Assembly (NCBI RefSeq): GCF_013166515.1
Contig: NZ_JABKKJ010000010.1
Location: 1 to 64,000 of the forward strand
DNA: 64,000 bases
Source: Xylanibacter caecicola
Lineage (GTDB): Bacteria; Bacteroidota; Bacteroidia; Bacteroidales; Bacteroidaceae
Direction of reading: 5' to 3'
Positions 44,613-53,567 of this stretch are shown here, piece by piece. Numbering within the stretch: position 1 is the stretch's first letter; every line of letters starts with the position of its first letter. The translations under genes and the position numbers were made by a program. The notes under the pieces were generated by a model that was given only the letters and a program-made list of their open reading frames with translations, was not told the origin of the DNA and did not search any database.

Positions 44613-45842
44613 ATGAAATCGACATTCAAGGTTCTTTTTTATTTGAAGAAAGGTTCTGAAAAGAAAAACGGCGAGGTTATGATTATGGCACGCATCACCA
44701 TAGACGGCAAACTTTGCCAGTTCAGTACGAAACAAAGCATCCAGCCCGACAACTGGAACACGGCTGCGGGCAAAGCCAAAGGCAGGGATGCCGGAAGAAT
44801 AAACGCCCTTTTGGACGACATACGTTCTTCCCTGAATACCATTTACCACGAAATGCAGCGGCGTGACAACTATGTGACCGCCGAGAAAGTGAAGAACGAG
44901 TTCTTGGGACACAGCGAGAGCCACGAAACAATCCTTACCCTGTTCCAAAAGCACAATGACGATGTGAAGCAGCTTGTAGGCATATCCAAGACGATAGCGA
45001 CCTACCGCAAGTATGAAGTCACCCGCCGCCACCTCGCCGAGTTCATCCGCAGCAAGTACAACGTATCGGACATATCCATAAAGGAGATTACCCCGATGTT
45101 CATTACCGATTTTGAGTTGTATTTGCGTACCGCCTGCAAGTGCGGCTACAACACCACCGCCAAGTTCATGCAGTTCTTCAAGCGTATCATCATCATTGCC
45201 CGCAACAACGGCATACTGGTGGGCGACCCGTTCGCCAGCTACAAAATCCGGCTGGAGAAAGTGGACAGGGGTTATCTGACAGAGGACGAGATTAAAATTA
45301 TCCTTAAAAAGAAAATGGTTTCCGAGCGGCTGGAACACGTCAGGGACTTGTTCATCTTTGCCTGCTTCACCGGGCTTGCCTATATAGATGTAGCCGGGCT
45401 TACGCAAGATAATATATGCAAATCCTTTGACGGCAACCTTTGGATAATGACAAAGCGGCAAAAGACGAATACGGACGTTAATGTTCCCCTGCTGGATATT
45501 CCCAAGATGATTTTGAAGAAGTACAAGGGCAAGTTACCGAACGGCAAGATACTTCCCGTAATCAGCAATCAGAAGCTAAACGCCTACTTGAAAGAGATTG
45601 CCGATATTTGTGGAATTAAAAAGAATTTGACATTTCATCTCGCCCGGCACACGTTCGCAACGACTACCACGCTGTCAAAGGGCGTACCCATTGAAACGGT
45701 GTCCAAGATGCTGGGACACACCAATATCGAAACGACACAAATCTACGCCCGCATCACCAACAGCAAGATAGGCAGCGATATGCAGGGGCTTGACAAGAAA
45801 TTTGTCGGCATCGAAAAGATTTACAAGGAAGTCGCCATGTGA
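44613..45842 (+). CDS. int: Tyrosine integrase of the conjugative transposon
   Basis: Inserts and excises the element, probably at tRNA-Ser. The 409-residue protein has the arm-binding N-terminus (STFKVLFYLKKGSEKKNG), a core-binding domain and a catalytic domain with FTGLAYIDV in place of the usual Arg I box, then HLARHTFATTTTL (HxxR) and LGHTNIETTQIYARI (His, Tyr). This Arg I loss is known for IntDOT relatives. It is homologous over its whole length to the integrase at 15133-16365. The 45843-46511 spacer shows no convincing gene. Confidence 0.95.
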   Translation: MKSTFKVLFYLKKGSEKKNGEVMIMARITIDGKLCQFSTKQSIQPDNWNTAAGKAKGRDAGRINALLDDIRSSLNTIYHEMQRRDNYVTAEKVKNEFLGHSESHETILTLFQKHNDDVKQLVGISKTIATYRKYEVTRRHLAEFIRSKYNVSDISIKEITPMFITDFELYLRTACKCGYNTTAKFMQFFKRIIIIARNNGILVGDPFASYKIRLEKVDRGYLTEDEIKIILKKKMVSERLEHVRDLFIFACFTGLAYIDVAGLTQDNICKSFDGNLWIMTKRQKTNTDVNVPLLDIPKMILKKYKGKLPNGKILPVISNQKLNAYLKEIADICGIKKNLTFHLARHTFATTTTLSKGVPIETVSKMLGHTNIETTQIYARITNSKIGSDMQGLDKKFVGIEKIYKEVAM

Positions 45843-46511
45843 GTTTTTAGTTACCTATATACCGTTGGTAACAGAACTGGTAACGATTTCGGTAACGAAA
45901 TTCCACCTAATAAACTATATCCCAACAAAGTACACTCTTTCGCCTTGCGGGCAGTCCACCGACTACCCGCATTTTTTATTCCCTTTTCCACTGGCACATT
46001 CCCCGAAACGCCAGCCGTGCGTGGCATGGCTGACTGTATTTCGTGAAAAGAGCCGTTGGAAACCCGCACAAGCGTATTGCAAGCAAGCTCACAACACCCT
46101 TGCCTTTCCCGCCCGCATGGAGTGTTCCCTAAAAGACGAAAGAGGACAGGCACTTTTCCCCTGTTTCCCTAAATGTAAATCTTCCTCTCACGCAGTCCCC
46201 CAGCCGGGACAGTCGTTTTAATCATTTCAATAGGCAAAGGTAGTTACGTGTTCTTCACGATTTTTCAAGGTCGAGCCGTTCCGGTTTGGCGAAAAAATCT
46301 TCCCTCCTTGCGAGGTATTTTTTGCCCAAAACCTTGCAAACTCTAAACACTACCCTTTTAAGCCTATGTGAAACGAAAACGACCGACCCGACCGGAAGAC
46401 GCATAAAAAAAAAAGTCGGATTTACGGGAAACAGGAAAAAAGTTCAGTGAAACTTCAACTCCCTCACCTCTCAAATCCGCATAAAATCAAAAACTTAAAA
46501 ATTACAGCAAT

Positions 46512-47045
46512 ATGGAAGCAAAGGTATTATCGGAAGCAAAAGTTTATGTAGGCACTTACGCCAAGTACAACAACGGTTCATTGTTTGGGGCATGGCTCGA
46601 CCTTTCGGACTATTCGGACAAGGAAGAATTTTACGAAGCCTGCCGGGAACTTCACAAGGACGAGGAAGATGCGGAATATATGTTTCAAGACTGGGAGAAC
46701 GTGCCGGAGGGCTTAATCGGCGAAAGCTGGATTTCTGAAAACTTCTTTTCCTTGCGTGATGCGGTAGAGGATTTGGACGACACCGAGCAGGAAGCCTTTT
46801 TCGTGTGGTGCAACTACAAAAGCCATGATTTGAGCGAGGAAGATGTGGACGACCTTATAAGGGACTTTCAAGACGAGTATCAGGGACAATATGATGATGA
46901 AGAAGATTTCGCCTATGAAATCATAGAGGAATGTTACAACCTGCCTGAGTTCGCAAAGACCTATTTCGATTATGAAAAGTTCGCCCGTGACCTGTTTATG
47001 TGCGATTACTGGTTTGATGACGGTTTTGTGTTCCGTGCGGCATAA
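46512..47045 (+). CDS. ardA: Antirestriction protein ArdA
   Basis: A very acidic 177-residue DNA mimic that blocks type I restriction enzymes in a new host. Three ArdA subdomains are visible: VYVGTYAKYNNGSLFGAWLDL near the start, WISENFFSLRDAVEDLDD in the middle and YFDYEKFARDLFMCDYW near the end. It lies in the leading-side accessory region of the element, where anti-defence genes are common. Confidence 0.92.
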   Translation: MEAKVLSEAKVYVGTYAKYNNGSLFGAWLDLSDYSDKEEFYEACRELHKDEEDAEYMFQDWENVPEGLIGESWISENFFSLRDAVEDLDDTEQEAFFVWCNYKSHDLSEEDVDDLIRDFQDEYQGQYDDEEDFAYEIIEECYNLPEFAKTYFDYEKFARDLFMCDYWFDDGFVFRAA

Positions 47046-47125
47046 CCAAATACTAATCCGGGCGGGGTGTCAAAGCCCTGCCCGCTTAAAACAACCAAGT
47101 TTATAACCATAAAAAATAAGACATC

Positions 47126-47347
47126 ATGCAGTCACTTAACAAAAACGGGGTAAGCATTACCCAAACACCGGGAGAAGAAAAGTTCGTGAAATGCTGTTTA
47201 GGGGCTTTCAGGGGACAGATTTATTTTCAATATGACTACCGCCACACGGACGGCGAACTTTTCAGCACGGTAGCCAAAACGCTGGACGAGTGCCGCCGCA
47301 GGCGTGACGGGTGGATAGCGAAGAAGAACGGAGTAATAAATAAGTAA
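47126..47347 (+). CDS. DUF3873 family protein
   Basis: A 73-residue protein with NKNGVSITQTPGEEKF at the start and a Tyr-rich middle. DUF3873 proteins recur next to ardA in Bacteroides conjugative transposons; the role is unknown. It follows ardA by 80 bases. Confidence 0.8.
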   Translation: MQSLNKNGVSITQTPGEEKFVKCCLGAFRGQIYFQYDYRHTDGELFSTVAKTLDECRRRRDGWIAKKNGVINK

Positions 47348-47358
47348 ATTTTAGGGAC

Positions 47359-47841
47359 ATGAAAACGACAGAAGTAAACAAGGAGCTTATCGGCAGGCGT
47401 TGCGAGTGTATTTTTACGGGCTTAATGGTAACGGGCGTTATCGAGGACACAGAAGAAAACGAACACACCATAGAGGTAAAAGTCCGTTTCGACCACCCGC
47501 ACCAGTGGGGCGATGATTTGTATAATGATGTGTGGGCGTGGGGGCGTAAAACTGACGAGTTCGGCACGCTGCACCATTTGCAACTGTTGGAGGACAAACC
47601 AGACTTTCAGATAATGACGGTAGTTTTCGGCGAGCCAATCAGCCGGATAGACCGCAGTGTTTTTGAAGATGTGGAAACGTGGGGTGTCTGTTCCCTGCAA
47701 GGCTGGGTAAACAGCTACGAGAGTGTCCGGTTTGTAGCCATAGACGACCATACGGCAATTATCACGGGCGAATACAACATGGAACAGGTAAAGGTGTGGT
47801 TAGAGAAATACACGTCCATAAAGAGCCTTAAAACCAGTTGA
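47359..47841 (+). CDS. Conserved hypothetical protein of conjugative transposons
   Basis: A 160-residue cytoplasmic protein without recognised motif. Its first half (GRRCECIFTGLMVTGVIEDT, then HTIEVKVRFDHPHQWG) looks like a small beta barrel. It lies 11 bases after the DUF3873 gene, probably in one operon with ardA. Function unknown. Confidence 0.7.
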   Translation: MKTTEVNKELIGRRCECIFTGLMVTGVIEDTEENEHTIEVKVRFDHPHQWGDDLYNDVWAWGRKTDEFGTLHHLQLLEDKPDFQIMTVVFGEPISRIDRSVFEDVETWGVCSLQGWVNSYESVRFVAIDDHTAIITGEYNMEQVKVWLEKYTSIKSLKTS

Positions 47842-47936
47842 TAGAGAACGGCGGCTGTTTGCCGCCGCCACTTTCTTTCGTGAGTGCCGGGAAATAAAGT
47901 GGCAAAGAAACCCGCCCTGTTCCCTAACATGAAAAG

Positions 47937-47964
47937 TCCACCCGCCGAACTGTCAGCGGGTGGA
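47937..47964. terminator. Terminator between convergent accessory and tra operons
   Basis: TCCACCCGC (47937-47945) pairs with GCGGGTGGA (47956-47964); on the minus strand a CTTTTC follows. A second GGCGGC/GCCGCC hairpin lies near 47852-47868. The rest of the 47842-48060 spacer has no gene. Confidence 0.7.
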
Positions 47965-48060
47965 TTACCATAACATACGCCTTGCGTATCATTCCCTATT
48001 TGGTGTTCCCTGTCTATCGTTGCTTTTCACGTATATATGCAACCGATAAGGAAATAAAAC

Positions 48061-48381
48061 CTATAAATCTTCATGTTGGAAGAATTTTACACCAAGTATG
48101 CACACGGTTTCTTCTTCCTCGATGTCGTATTTCCATGTTCGTTTATAGACAAGCATTTCCGTGTCGCAGTCGAACCATTCCATTACAGGCGCATCATCTT
48201 CTTCGTCCGCCCATTTGAAAACCTGATTGGACGGCGTTTTCCACAATTCAGCCCTGTCACGTGCGGAAATGCAGTCCTTATCCACGATAATGATGTCACC
48301 TACTGCCGGAACTGTATCTGTTTCCAACGTGGTTTCTATGTACCACGAGATACCTTTTATATCCAATTCTATTTTTACCAT
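48061..48381 (-). CDS. Hypothetical protein downstream of traQ
   Basis: A 106-residue acidic cytoplasmic protein starting MVKIELDIKGISWYIE. No family is recognised. It is the last gene of the tra operon, 6 bases past traQ, and probably an accessory gene of the element. Confidence 0.65.
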   Translation of the reverse strand: MVKIELDIKGISWYIETTLETDTVPAVGDIIIVDKDCISARDRAELWKTPSNQVFKWADEEDDAPVMEWFDCDTEMLVYKRTWKYDIEEEETVCILGVKFFQHEDL

Positions 48382-48387
48382 GTCATT

Positions 48388-48849
48388 TTATTGTTTAGGG
48401 GTCGTTATTGTTTCCGTTTCTTCCTTGCCGTTGTCATTATTGAACGATAGCGAAAGTTGCCGCACCTGTCCAAAGCTGTCAATCACATAAATGTCTATCG
48501 TCTGCTGGTCTGTCGATGCCGATGTGTAGTAGAGCCGGAACGTTTCTTTCTCCAGCGGGTAAAGGTCATTGGGCAGGAACACCGTACCGTTATCCATTTC
48601 CAGCTTCCCTTTGCCGTCCGGCTGGAAGTACCTGATTTGATAGGTAGTCGGCTGGTAATAGCCGCCACGCACCAGTCGGCAGCGTATTTCGGCGGTTTCC
48701 CCGACTTTCAGCCTTTTGGGTACTGGCATCGTTTCGATGCTGAACGGGTACGCCTGCTGAATATCCAAGTTGTCATTACAGGCGGTGACAAGCACGAGGG
48801 CGGCCACGATGTAGCAACCCATGATGATTTTATACATTACATTCTTCAT
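48388..48849 (-). CDS. traQ: Conjugal transfer protein TraQ (DUF3872)
   Basis: A 153-residue lipoprotein-like component of the conjugation apparatus (signal YKIIMGCYIVAALVLVTAC, Cys then NDNLDIQ). The mature part is an immunoglobulin-like beta domain (LKVGETAEIRCRLVRGG). ATG 48849 is preferred over the longer frame to 48954, which overlaps the methyltransferase gene. It lies directly after the methyltransferase gene. Confidence 0.85.
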   Translation of the reverse strand: MKNVMYKIIMGCYIVAALVLVTACNDNLDIQQAYPFSIETMPVPKRLKVGETAEIRCRLVRGGYYQPTTYQIRYFQPDGKGKLEMDNGTVFLPNDLYPLEKETFRLYYTSASTDQQTIDIYVIDSFGQVRQLSLSFNNDNGKEETETITTPKQ

Positions 48850-48871
48850 ATACATTATTATATAAGGGTTA

Positions 48872-49762
48872 TCAAAATAAAGTAGTCGTTTGCCTAATCC
48901 GGGCGGCAACTTCCCTGACAACAGGAACACTGACCGCATTTCCGAGTAAGGCATAACGGTGTATCTTCGCTATCTCTTTTTTCTCTCCGTCATATATCCC
49001 GTATCGGGTATAGTTGTCGGGAAAGCCTTGCAGCCTTTCGCACTCTACTTCGGTCAGCATCCGCACGTGCTTCAGTTGTTCGGGTGTAGGCGTTCCGTTG
49101 TACGCTTCACCCGACTTCAGGCACAGCACATAGTTCCCGATGTTAGGTTGCCTGCCGTAGTTCCTTGTTATCGTACCACTTGGACGAGCAGCGGGTTCAT
49201 CACCCCCGACCTTACCATGCACTCCGCCCGGCGTAGGGAGAGGAAATAGGTCTGCGGTACATCTGTCTGCAACACGTCCGACAAGGTACATCCGCTCCCG
49301 GTTTTGGGGTAGAAACCATGCCGTATTACACAGTTGCCATTCAAGTCTATAACCGCCAATGTCGGCAAACGCTTTGACAATGCCCCAAAAATCCGGGCGA
49401 TGTCTTGCGAAGAATATCCCCTTAACATTCTCCCAGATAAAAACGTCAGGTCTGAAACGCCTAACGGCTTCGACTGCATATCTGACAAGGTGGCTTTCTC
49501 CCCCTTGCAGTCCCTTTCCGTCCCCGATTGCGCTAAAATTTTGGCAAGGGCTTCCGAAAGTGACAATGTGGGGACGTTCGATGCCGACTTCCCCGATGTT
49601 TGTAACCGTTCCGATGTGTTCCGCATAAGGAAAATTGTATTTGAAGTTAGCGATTGCGTGTTTGTCTATCTCTGAAAAATATACCTTGTCGAAAGTATAT
49701 CCGGCGGTTTCCAGCCCTTTGCTGAAACCGCCGATACCTGAAAATAATTCAAGCAGTACCAT
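48872..49762 (-). CDS. DNA (cytosine-5-)-methyltransferase
   Basis: A 296-residue Dcm-type enzyme with motif I (LFSGIGGFSKGLE), motif IV with catalytic Cys (GSPCQNFSAIG, near residue 72), motif VI (WENVKG), motif VIII (PQNRERMYLVG) and motif X (LLGNAVSVPV). No restriction enzyme gene is adjacent, so it is orphan; it may protect the incoming element or complement ArdA. It occupies the slot of traP (a primase in CTnDOT), between traO and traQ, and is in the same operon. Confidence 0.93.
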   Translation of the reverse strand: MVLLELFSGIGGFSKGLETAGYTFDKVYFSEIDKHAIANFKYNFPYAEHIGTVTNIGEVGIERPHIVTFGSPCQNFSAIGDGKGLQGGESHLVRYAVEAVRRFRPDVFIWENVKGIFFARHRPDFWGIVKAFADIGGYRLEWQLCNTAWFLPQNRERMYLVGRVADRCTADLFPLPTPGGVHGKVGGDEPAARPSGTITRNYGRQPNIGNYVLCLKSGEAYNGTPTPEQLKHVRMLTEVECERLQGFPDNYTRYGIYDGEKKEIAKIHRYALLGNAVSVPVVREVAARIRQTTTLF

Positions 49763-49765
49763 AGG

Positions 49766-50347
49766 CTAATTGATAATGAATTTCAGTCCCACAGATACCT
49801 GCGAGTGGAACTTGCCTATGTCCGAGCCGAACAACGCCCGTTCCCTTGCGTTCAGTAGCAGAGCCACCCGGTCGGTCAGGTAGGCTTCCAGTTCCAGCGT
49901 TAAAGCCCCGCCGTACACAAAACAGTCCTTATCCAGCAAGGTAGAGCCGTCCGGCAAGAGCTTTTCGCTTCGGTTGCTTGTTTCATACCCGGCGAGTGCC
50001 GACAGTCCCAGCGACAGGAAAAAGGTCTTTCGTCTGTCCGATAGGAATTTCAGGTAATAGCCGCCCTCTGCGGTGAACTGTTCGACTGGTATTCTCATAT
50101 CCTTGTAGTCATACTTTTTGTGCAGGTACTCCCCGCCAATCACCCAGCGGTTGGCGTTCTTGGTGTAAACGCTGTACGCCGCCCCGATATGGTAGGCGAA
50201 ATCACTGCCAGCGTTCCAATGCACCCCGTCCGCCATGCCCGCTGTGACCTGCAAGCCTTTCATTCCCGGCAGGTATCTTTGTGCGTGTGCCTGAAACGAG
50301 GTCAGGCACAGCGCAAAGAGCATCATTATAAAGATGTGTTTCTTCAT
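49766..50347 (-). CDS. traO: Conjugal transfer protein TraO
   Basis: A 193-residue exported protein (signal peptide residues 1-22, ending AHAQ) with an outer-membrane beta-barrel look: alternating strands with aromatic ends (GAAYSVYTKNANRWVIGGEY). It is a DUF-type component found in CTnDOT-like systems. Follows traN by 3 bases. Confidence 0.9.
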   Translation of the reverse strand: MKKHIFIMMLFALCLTSFQAHAQRYLPGMKGLQVTAGMADGVHWNAGSDFAYHIGAAYSVYTKNANRWVIGGEYLHKKYDYKDMRIPVEQFTAEGGYYLKFLSDRRKTFFLSLGLSALAGYETSNRSEKLLPDGSTLLDKDCFVYGGALTLELEAYLTDRVALLLNARERALFGSDIGKFHSQVSVGLKFIIN

Positions 50348-50350
50348 TCC

Positions 50351-51286
50351 CTATTTGATTTTGAGTTCGTTAATCACTTCTGCGTTCACGATGTCGGCGT
50401 TCTCCACCCGTATGGTCTGATGCCGCCCGCCGTTCTTCTCGTAGAGTTCCACCACCAGCAGTTTATCGTCAGGAATGGTGAACTTCGGCAGGGCGTACAC
50501 CGTGCGCACGGTCGATTTCCCGGCAATCTCTATCACCTCATTGTAGCTGCGTACCGCATCCAGCACCGTTTCCTGAATAGCCGTGCGCTTGGGTACTTTC
50601 TTATCGACTATCTTAAACTTGATGAAGTCGGTATCGAAAGGCACGTTGGAACTGTTCTTTGTCTGCGTATGCACGTAGAGCATCCCGTTATAGGTGTAAA
50701 TCCCCTTGATTAAGAACTGGATGCCGAAACGCTTGCTACCCAAGTGGCGCACTTTCCGGTCATTGTTCTTGTAGATGCTCTGCATTATCAGCTTCACCAG
50801 CAGCGGGCTTTCATTACCTAATTCCCGGAAATAGATGTTCATGCGGGTATGCGAAAAATCGGACGTATCTTCATTCTCCAAGAAGTCTTTCATTTCGATG
50901 TTGAGCATTTCCGGCTCACGGGCGTACTTGGCGTTGAATGAAAAGAAACTCCCGTCCTCGCAGATAACGGAGAAGTTCGTTTCGCCCGGAAAGCCCTCTG
51001 TCGTGGCTTTCACCCGGATAACGTTCTCCGCACCGTCCGCCTTGCCCGCTATGATGTGGTTGCTTCCCAAATCCACGTAGCGGACGGCGGCGGGGAAGAT
51101 GATATGCACCGTCTTGGCAAAGGTCACTTCCACGCCGTAGGGCGTTACCATTTGGCGGTACGGGAGTTTCCGGGTGATACCCCGGTACAAGTCGTTGCCA
51201 GCCGCATACTTCACGGTGTCGGTTTCCTGTGCGTTTGCCGCACACACGCCCAGCAAGAGGGCGAAAAATACAAAAATCTGTTTCAT
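50351..51286 (-). CDS. traN: Conjugal transfer protein TraN (VirB9-like)
   Basis: A 311-residue exported protein (signal residues 1-19, NAQE). The beta-rich N-terminal domain and the C-terminal domain resemble VirB9/TrbG of the type IV secretion core (TKNSSNVPFDTDFIKFKIVDK). It probably forms the outer-membrane-side ring with TraM and TraO. Confidence 0.9.
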   Translation of the reverse strand: MKQIFVFFALLLGVCAANAQETDTVKYAAGNDLYRGITRKLPYRQMVTPYGVEVTFAKTVHIIFPAAVRYVDLGSNHIIAGKADGAENVIRVKATTEGFPGETNFSVICEDGSFFSFNAKYAREPEMLNIEMKDFLENEDTSDFSHTRMNIYFRELGNESPLLVKLIMQSIYKNNDRKVRHLGSKRFGIQFLIKGIYTYNGMLYVHTQTKNSSNVPFDTDFIKFKIVDKKVPKRTAIQETVLDAVRSYNEVIEIAGKSTVRTVYALPKFTIPDDKLLVVELYEKNGGRHQTIRVENADIVNAEVINELKIK

Positions 51287-51319
51287 CGTTAATTAAAATT
51301 TTAGTGGTTGATAAAATGG

Positions 51320-52654
51320 TTATTGTTGTTTGGCATACAGCATGACTTTATAGCCTGCTTTCAGCTTCACTTTCACGGTTCGGAACTTCTTGGCGAGGTA
51401 GCCGGACGTTCCTTGCAGCAAGCCCCTTGTCACGTCCATTGCCACCTGCTGCCCGGCACTCCGTGCAAAGGAAATACTTGTACCCAGCCCGCTGCCGATA
51501 TTCGCCATAGCTTCGTTGAACGCTTCCTGCTCCATTGAGGACGGAACAGACAGCCCTTTTTGTCCGTCCGTGTCGAACACGGCGAGTTCCACCGGGATGA
51601 TGTTGCCCGCATACTCAATCGAGGACACCAGTATGTCGAGCCGTTCGCCCTGCACCTTTGCCGTCCCCGCCACAAGGGTATTCTTCGGCACGACTATGTT
51701 CCCGGCTTGCACGGGTTCAAGCAGCCGGAGTTTCACCGCCTGCCCGTCCGTCAGGGTTTGGTCTTGGTGGATGCAGGCGGCTATCGTGTTCCTGCCGATA
51801 GCGTAGCTCGTGCCTACCGCCGTGTTGAAGCCGTAGTTTCGTGGCTGACTATAAGCCCGGATGAAGTCGGCATCGCTCACGGGTTGCTGCAATCCCGACA
51901 CGGTCGTTTCCCGGATAGCCTTCACCGGGATAGCCGGAGTGCCGATACCGCCGCCGTTCTGCCCGGCTGTCGGTATTTGGGCAATCTGCCCCCTTTGTCC
52001 GTCCTGCCCGTTCATGTATTTTGCCGCCAGTTCGTAGGACTTTTCCAAGAGTGCCATTTGGTCGTCAGCCGTAGGCGTGGCGTTCTGCTGTTGTTGCAGT
52101 CTGTCGGTCAGTTCCGCCACCTGCCGCTTCAAGTCCTCTTTTTCCTCGTCCACAGCCGGGGTTTCGTAGAACGTGCTTAACTGGCGGTTGATGTCCCGGT
52201 AAGCGTTTGCCGAATAAGAAGCACCGCCGCCCCTTTGGGGCTGCACATCTTCTTCCGGCATCAGGTCGATTTCCGCTTGCGGTTCTTCCGTTTCATCGTC
52301 CCCCGTGAAACCGAAGTCCTGCAAGGATTGTATCTTGTCCTGCTGTTTGCGGTTCAGCATCGCCTGCTCGTATGCCTTTTGCTTATCGGCTATAATCCCG
52401 TCCTCTGCGGGCAGGGGTATGTCGGCATTGAAGCCGCCCACGCTCTCCATATTCACGTCCTCTTTGCCGGAGGGGGCGAATATCAGGTACATGCACCCGG
52501 CAAAGGCAAGGAACATCAGCGGGAAGACTATCATTTTCCTGCGCTGCTGTACCTGTTGGGGTGTCAGTTCCCGTTTGGGCTTCTTTTCCTTTTCAGGCTT
52601 CCCGTCCGTCTGTGGTACGGTCGTGCCGTTCTCATTCTTCTGTACTTCTTCCAT
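51320..52654 (-). CDS. traM: Conjugal transfer protein TraM (VirB10-like)
   Basis: A 444-residue protein with one membrane helix (IVFPLMFLAFAGCMYLIF, residues 42-59), a Gln/Glu-rich periplasmic linker with a coiled coil (KRQVAELTDRLQQQQ) and a C-terminal VirB10/TrbI-like barrel domain. It links inner and outer membrane in the transfer channel. Its start overlaps the traL end by about 20 bases. Confidence 0.92.
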   Translation of the reverse strand: MEEVQKNENGTTVPQTDGKPEKEKKPKRELTPQQVQQRRKMIVFPLMFLAFAGCMYLIFAPSGKEDVNMESVGGFNADIPLPAEDGIIADKQKAYEQAMLNRKQQDKIQSLQDFGFTGDDETEEPQAEIDLMPEEDVQPQRGGGASYSANAYRDINRQLSTFYETPAVDEEKEDLKRQVAELTDRLQQQQNATPTADDQMALLEKSYELAAKYMNGQDGQRGQIAQIPTAGQNGGGIGTPAIPVKAIRETTVSGLQQPVSDADFIRAYSQPRNYGFNTAVGTSYAIGRNTIAACIHQDQTLTDGQAVKLRLLEPVQAGNIVVPKNTLVAGTAKVQGERLDILVSSIEYAGNIIPVELAVFDTDGQKGLSVPSSMEQEAFNEAMANIGSGLGTSISFARSAGQQVAMDVTRGLLQGTSGYLAKKFRTVKVKLKAGYKVMLYAKQQ

Positions 52655-52919
52655 ATTCCGGTCTGTTTAAGGGGTTGATACTGTTGATTGTGTCATTGCC
52701 TTGCAATGGCAGTTGTTTGATATGTTCTATTTGCAGCCGCCTGCCGTCCCGTTTCCCGATATTGTAGATTGATGAAACGGTGATGTAGATAGACAAGCCG
52801 CCGAAAAAGAAGAACATCAGGAGGATAACCGCCAGCCTTTTGCCCGGCGTAATCCGTCCGCACATTCGGCGCAGGCAGTCGTCCGCCCAGTACTGCACCT
52901 TTTCGATGTAATTCTCCAT
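52632..52919 (-). CDS. traL: Conjugal transfer protein TraL (DUF3989)
   Basis: A 95-residue protein with a single membrane helix (LAVILLMFFFFGGLSIYITV) and short charged ends. This matches the TraL family of Bacteroides elements. It lies between traK and traM. Confidence 0.82.
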   Translation of the reverse strand: MENYIEKVQYWADDCLRRMCGRITPGKRLAVILLMFFFFGGLSIYITVSSIYNIGKRDGRRLQIEHIKQLPLQGNDTINSINPLNRPEYGRSTEE

Positions 52920-52923
52920 AAGG

Positions 52924-53547
52924 CTACCTCTTAACGGTTTGCAAATCCTTGTTTTCGGTAATGGTGAACGCTTCGATGATGAAGCCGTGCGGGTTGTTGT
53001 CGCTCCGTGTGGCGTTGAGCAGGCGGCACGAAGTCACAAGGCTTCGTACCGTCAGGCTGCTTTCCCGGACAATCAACTGGCGGGCATACGTGTTCACCTT
53101 GTAGGGGTACTGGTCGAAGTCGCACTTCACGCTGTCAATCTCCACCGTCTGCGTGACGTTTCCGGAAATCACCCGGTTGTAGTACCCCTTTTCCGCCAAG
53201 TCCTTGTAATAGTTGAAAGCGGTCTTGTCGGCAAGGAACAGCGAGCGTTTGATGTTGCTTTCGATAGCCCCCTTGTCGGGCGAGAGCGTGAAGAAAAGCT
53301 CGTGGAAACGCCGCACGTGCGATTTGGCTTCCACGGGTCTGTTCTGTGCCATATCCTGCGAGAGTGCCAGCATCAGGCTTTTGCCGTTGTCGAGGACGTA
53401 TATCTTCTGCCGCTGCTTTTCGGCGAAGCTGTACGAGTTCCACACGGCAAAGCCCGTCACCAGTGCGCACAGGCAGATGAATACCAGCGCGAAGAGCCGG
53501 ATTTGCCGGAAACTCGTTTCGATGTTCGTTAATGATTTAAATTCCAT
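52924..53547 (-). CDS. traK: Conjugal transfer protein TraK (VirB8-like)
   Basis: A 207-residue protein with an N-terminal membrane helix (LFALVFICLCALVTGFAVW) and a periplasmic VirB8-type domain. VirB8-like proteins nucleate assembly of the channel. Confidence 0.92.
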   Translation of the reverse strand: MEFKSLTNIETSFRQIRLFALVFICLCALVTGFAVWNSYSFAEKQRQKIYVLDNGKSLMLALSQDMAQNRPVEAKSHVRRFHELFFTLSPDKGAIESNIKRSLFLADKTAFNYYKDLAEKGYYNRVISGNVTQTVEIDSVKCDFDQYPYKVNTYARQLIVRESSLTVRSLVTSCRLLNATRSDNNPHGFIIEAFTITENKDLQTVKR

Positions 53548-53567
53548 ATACTAAATTTTGATGTTGG

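Noticed and set aside
45790..46221. 143-residue plus-strand ORF after the integrase
   Set aside because: Starts inside the integrase gene in another frame and has no signal, domain or ribosome binding site.
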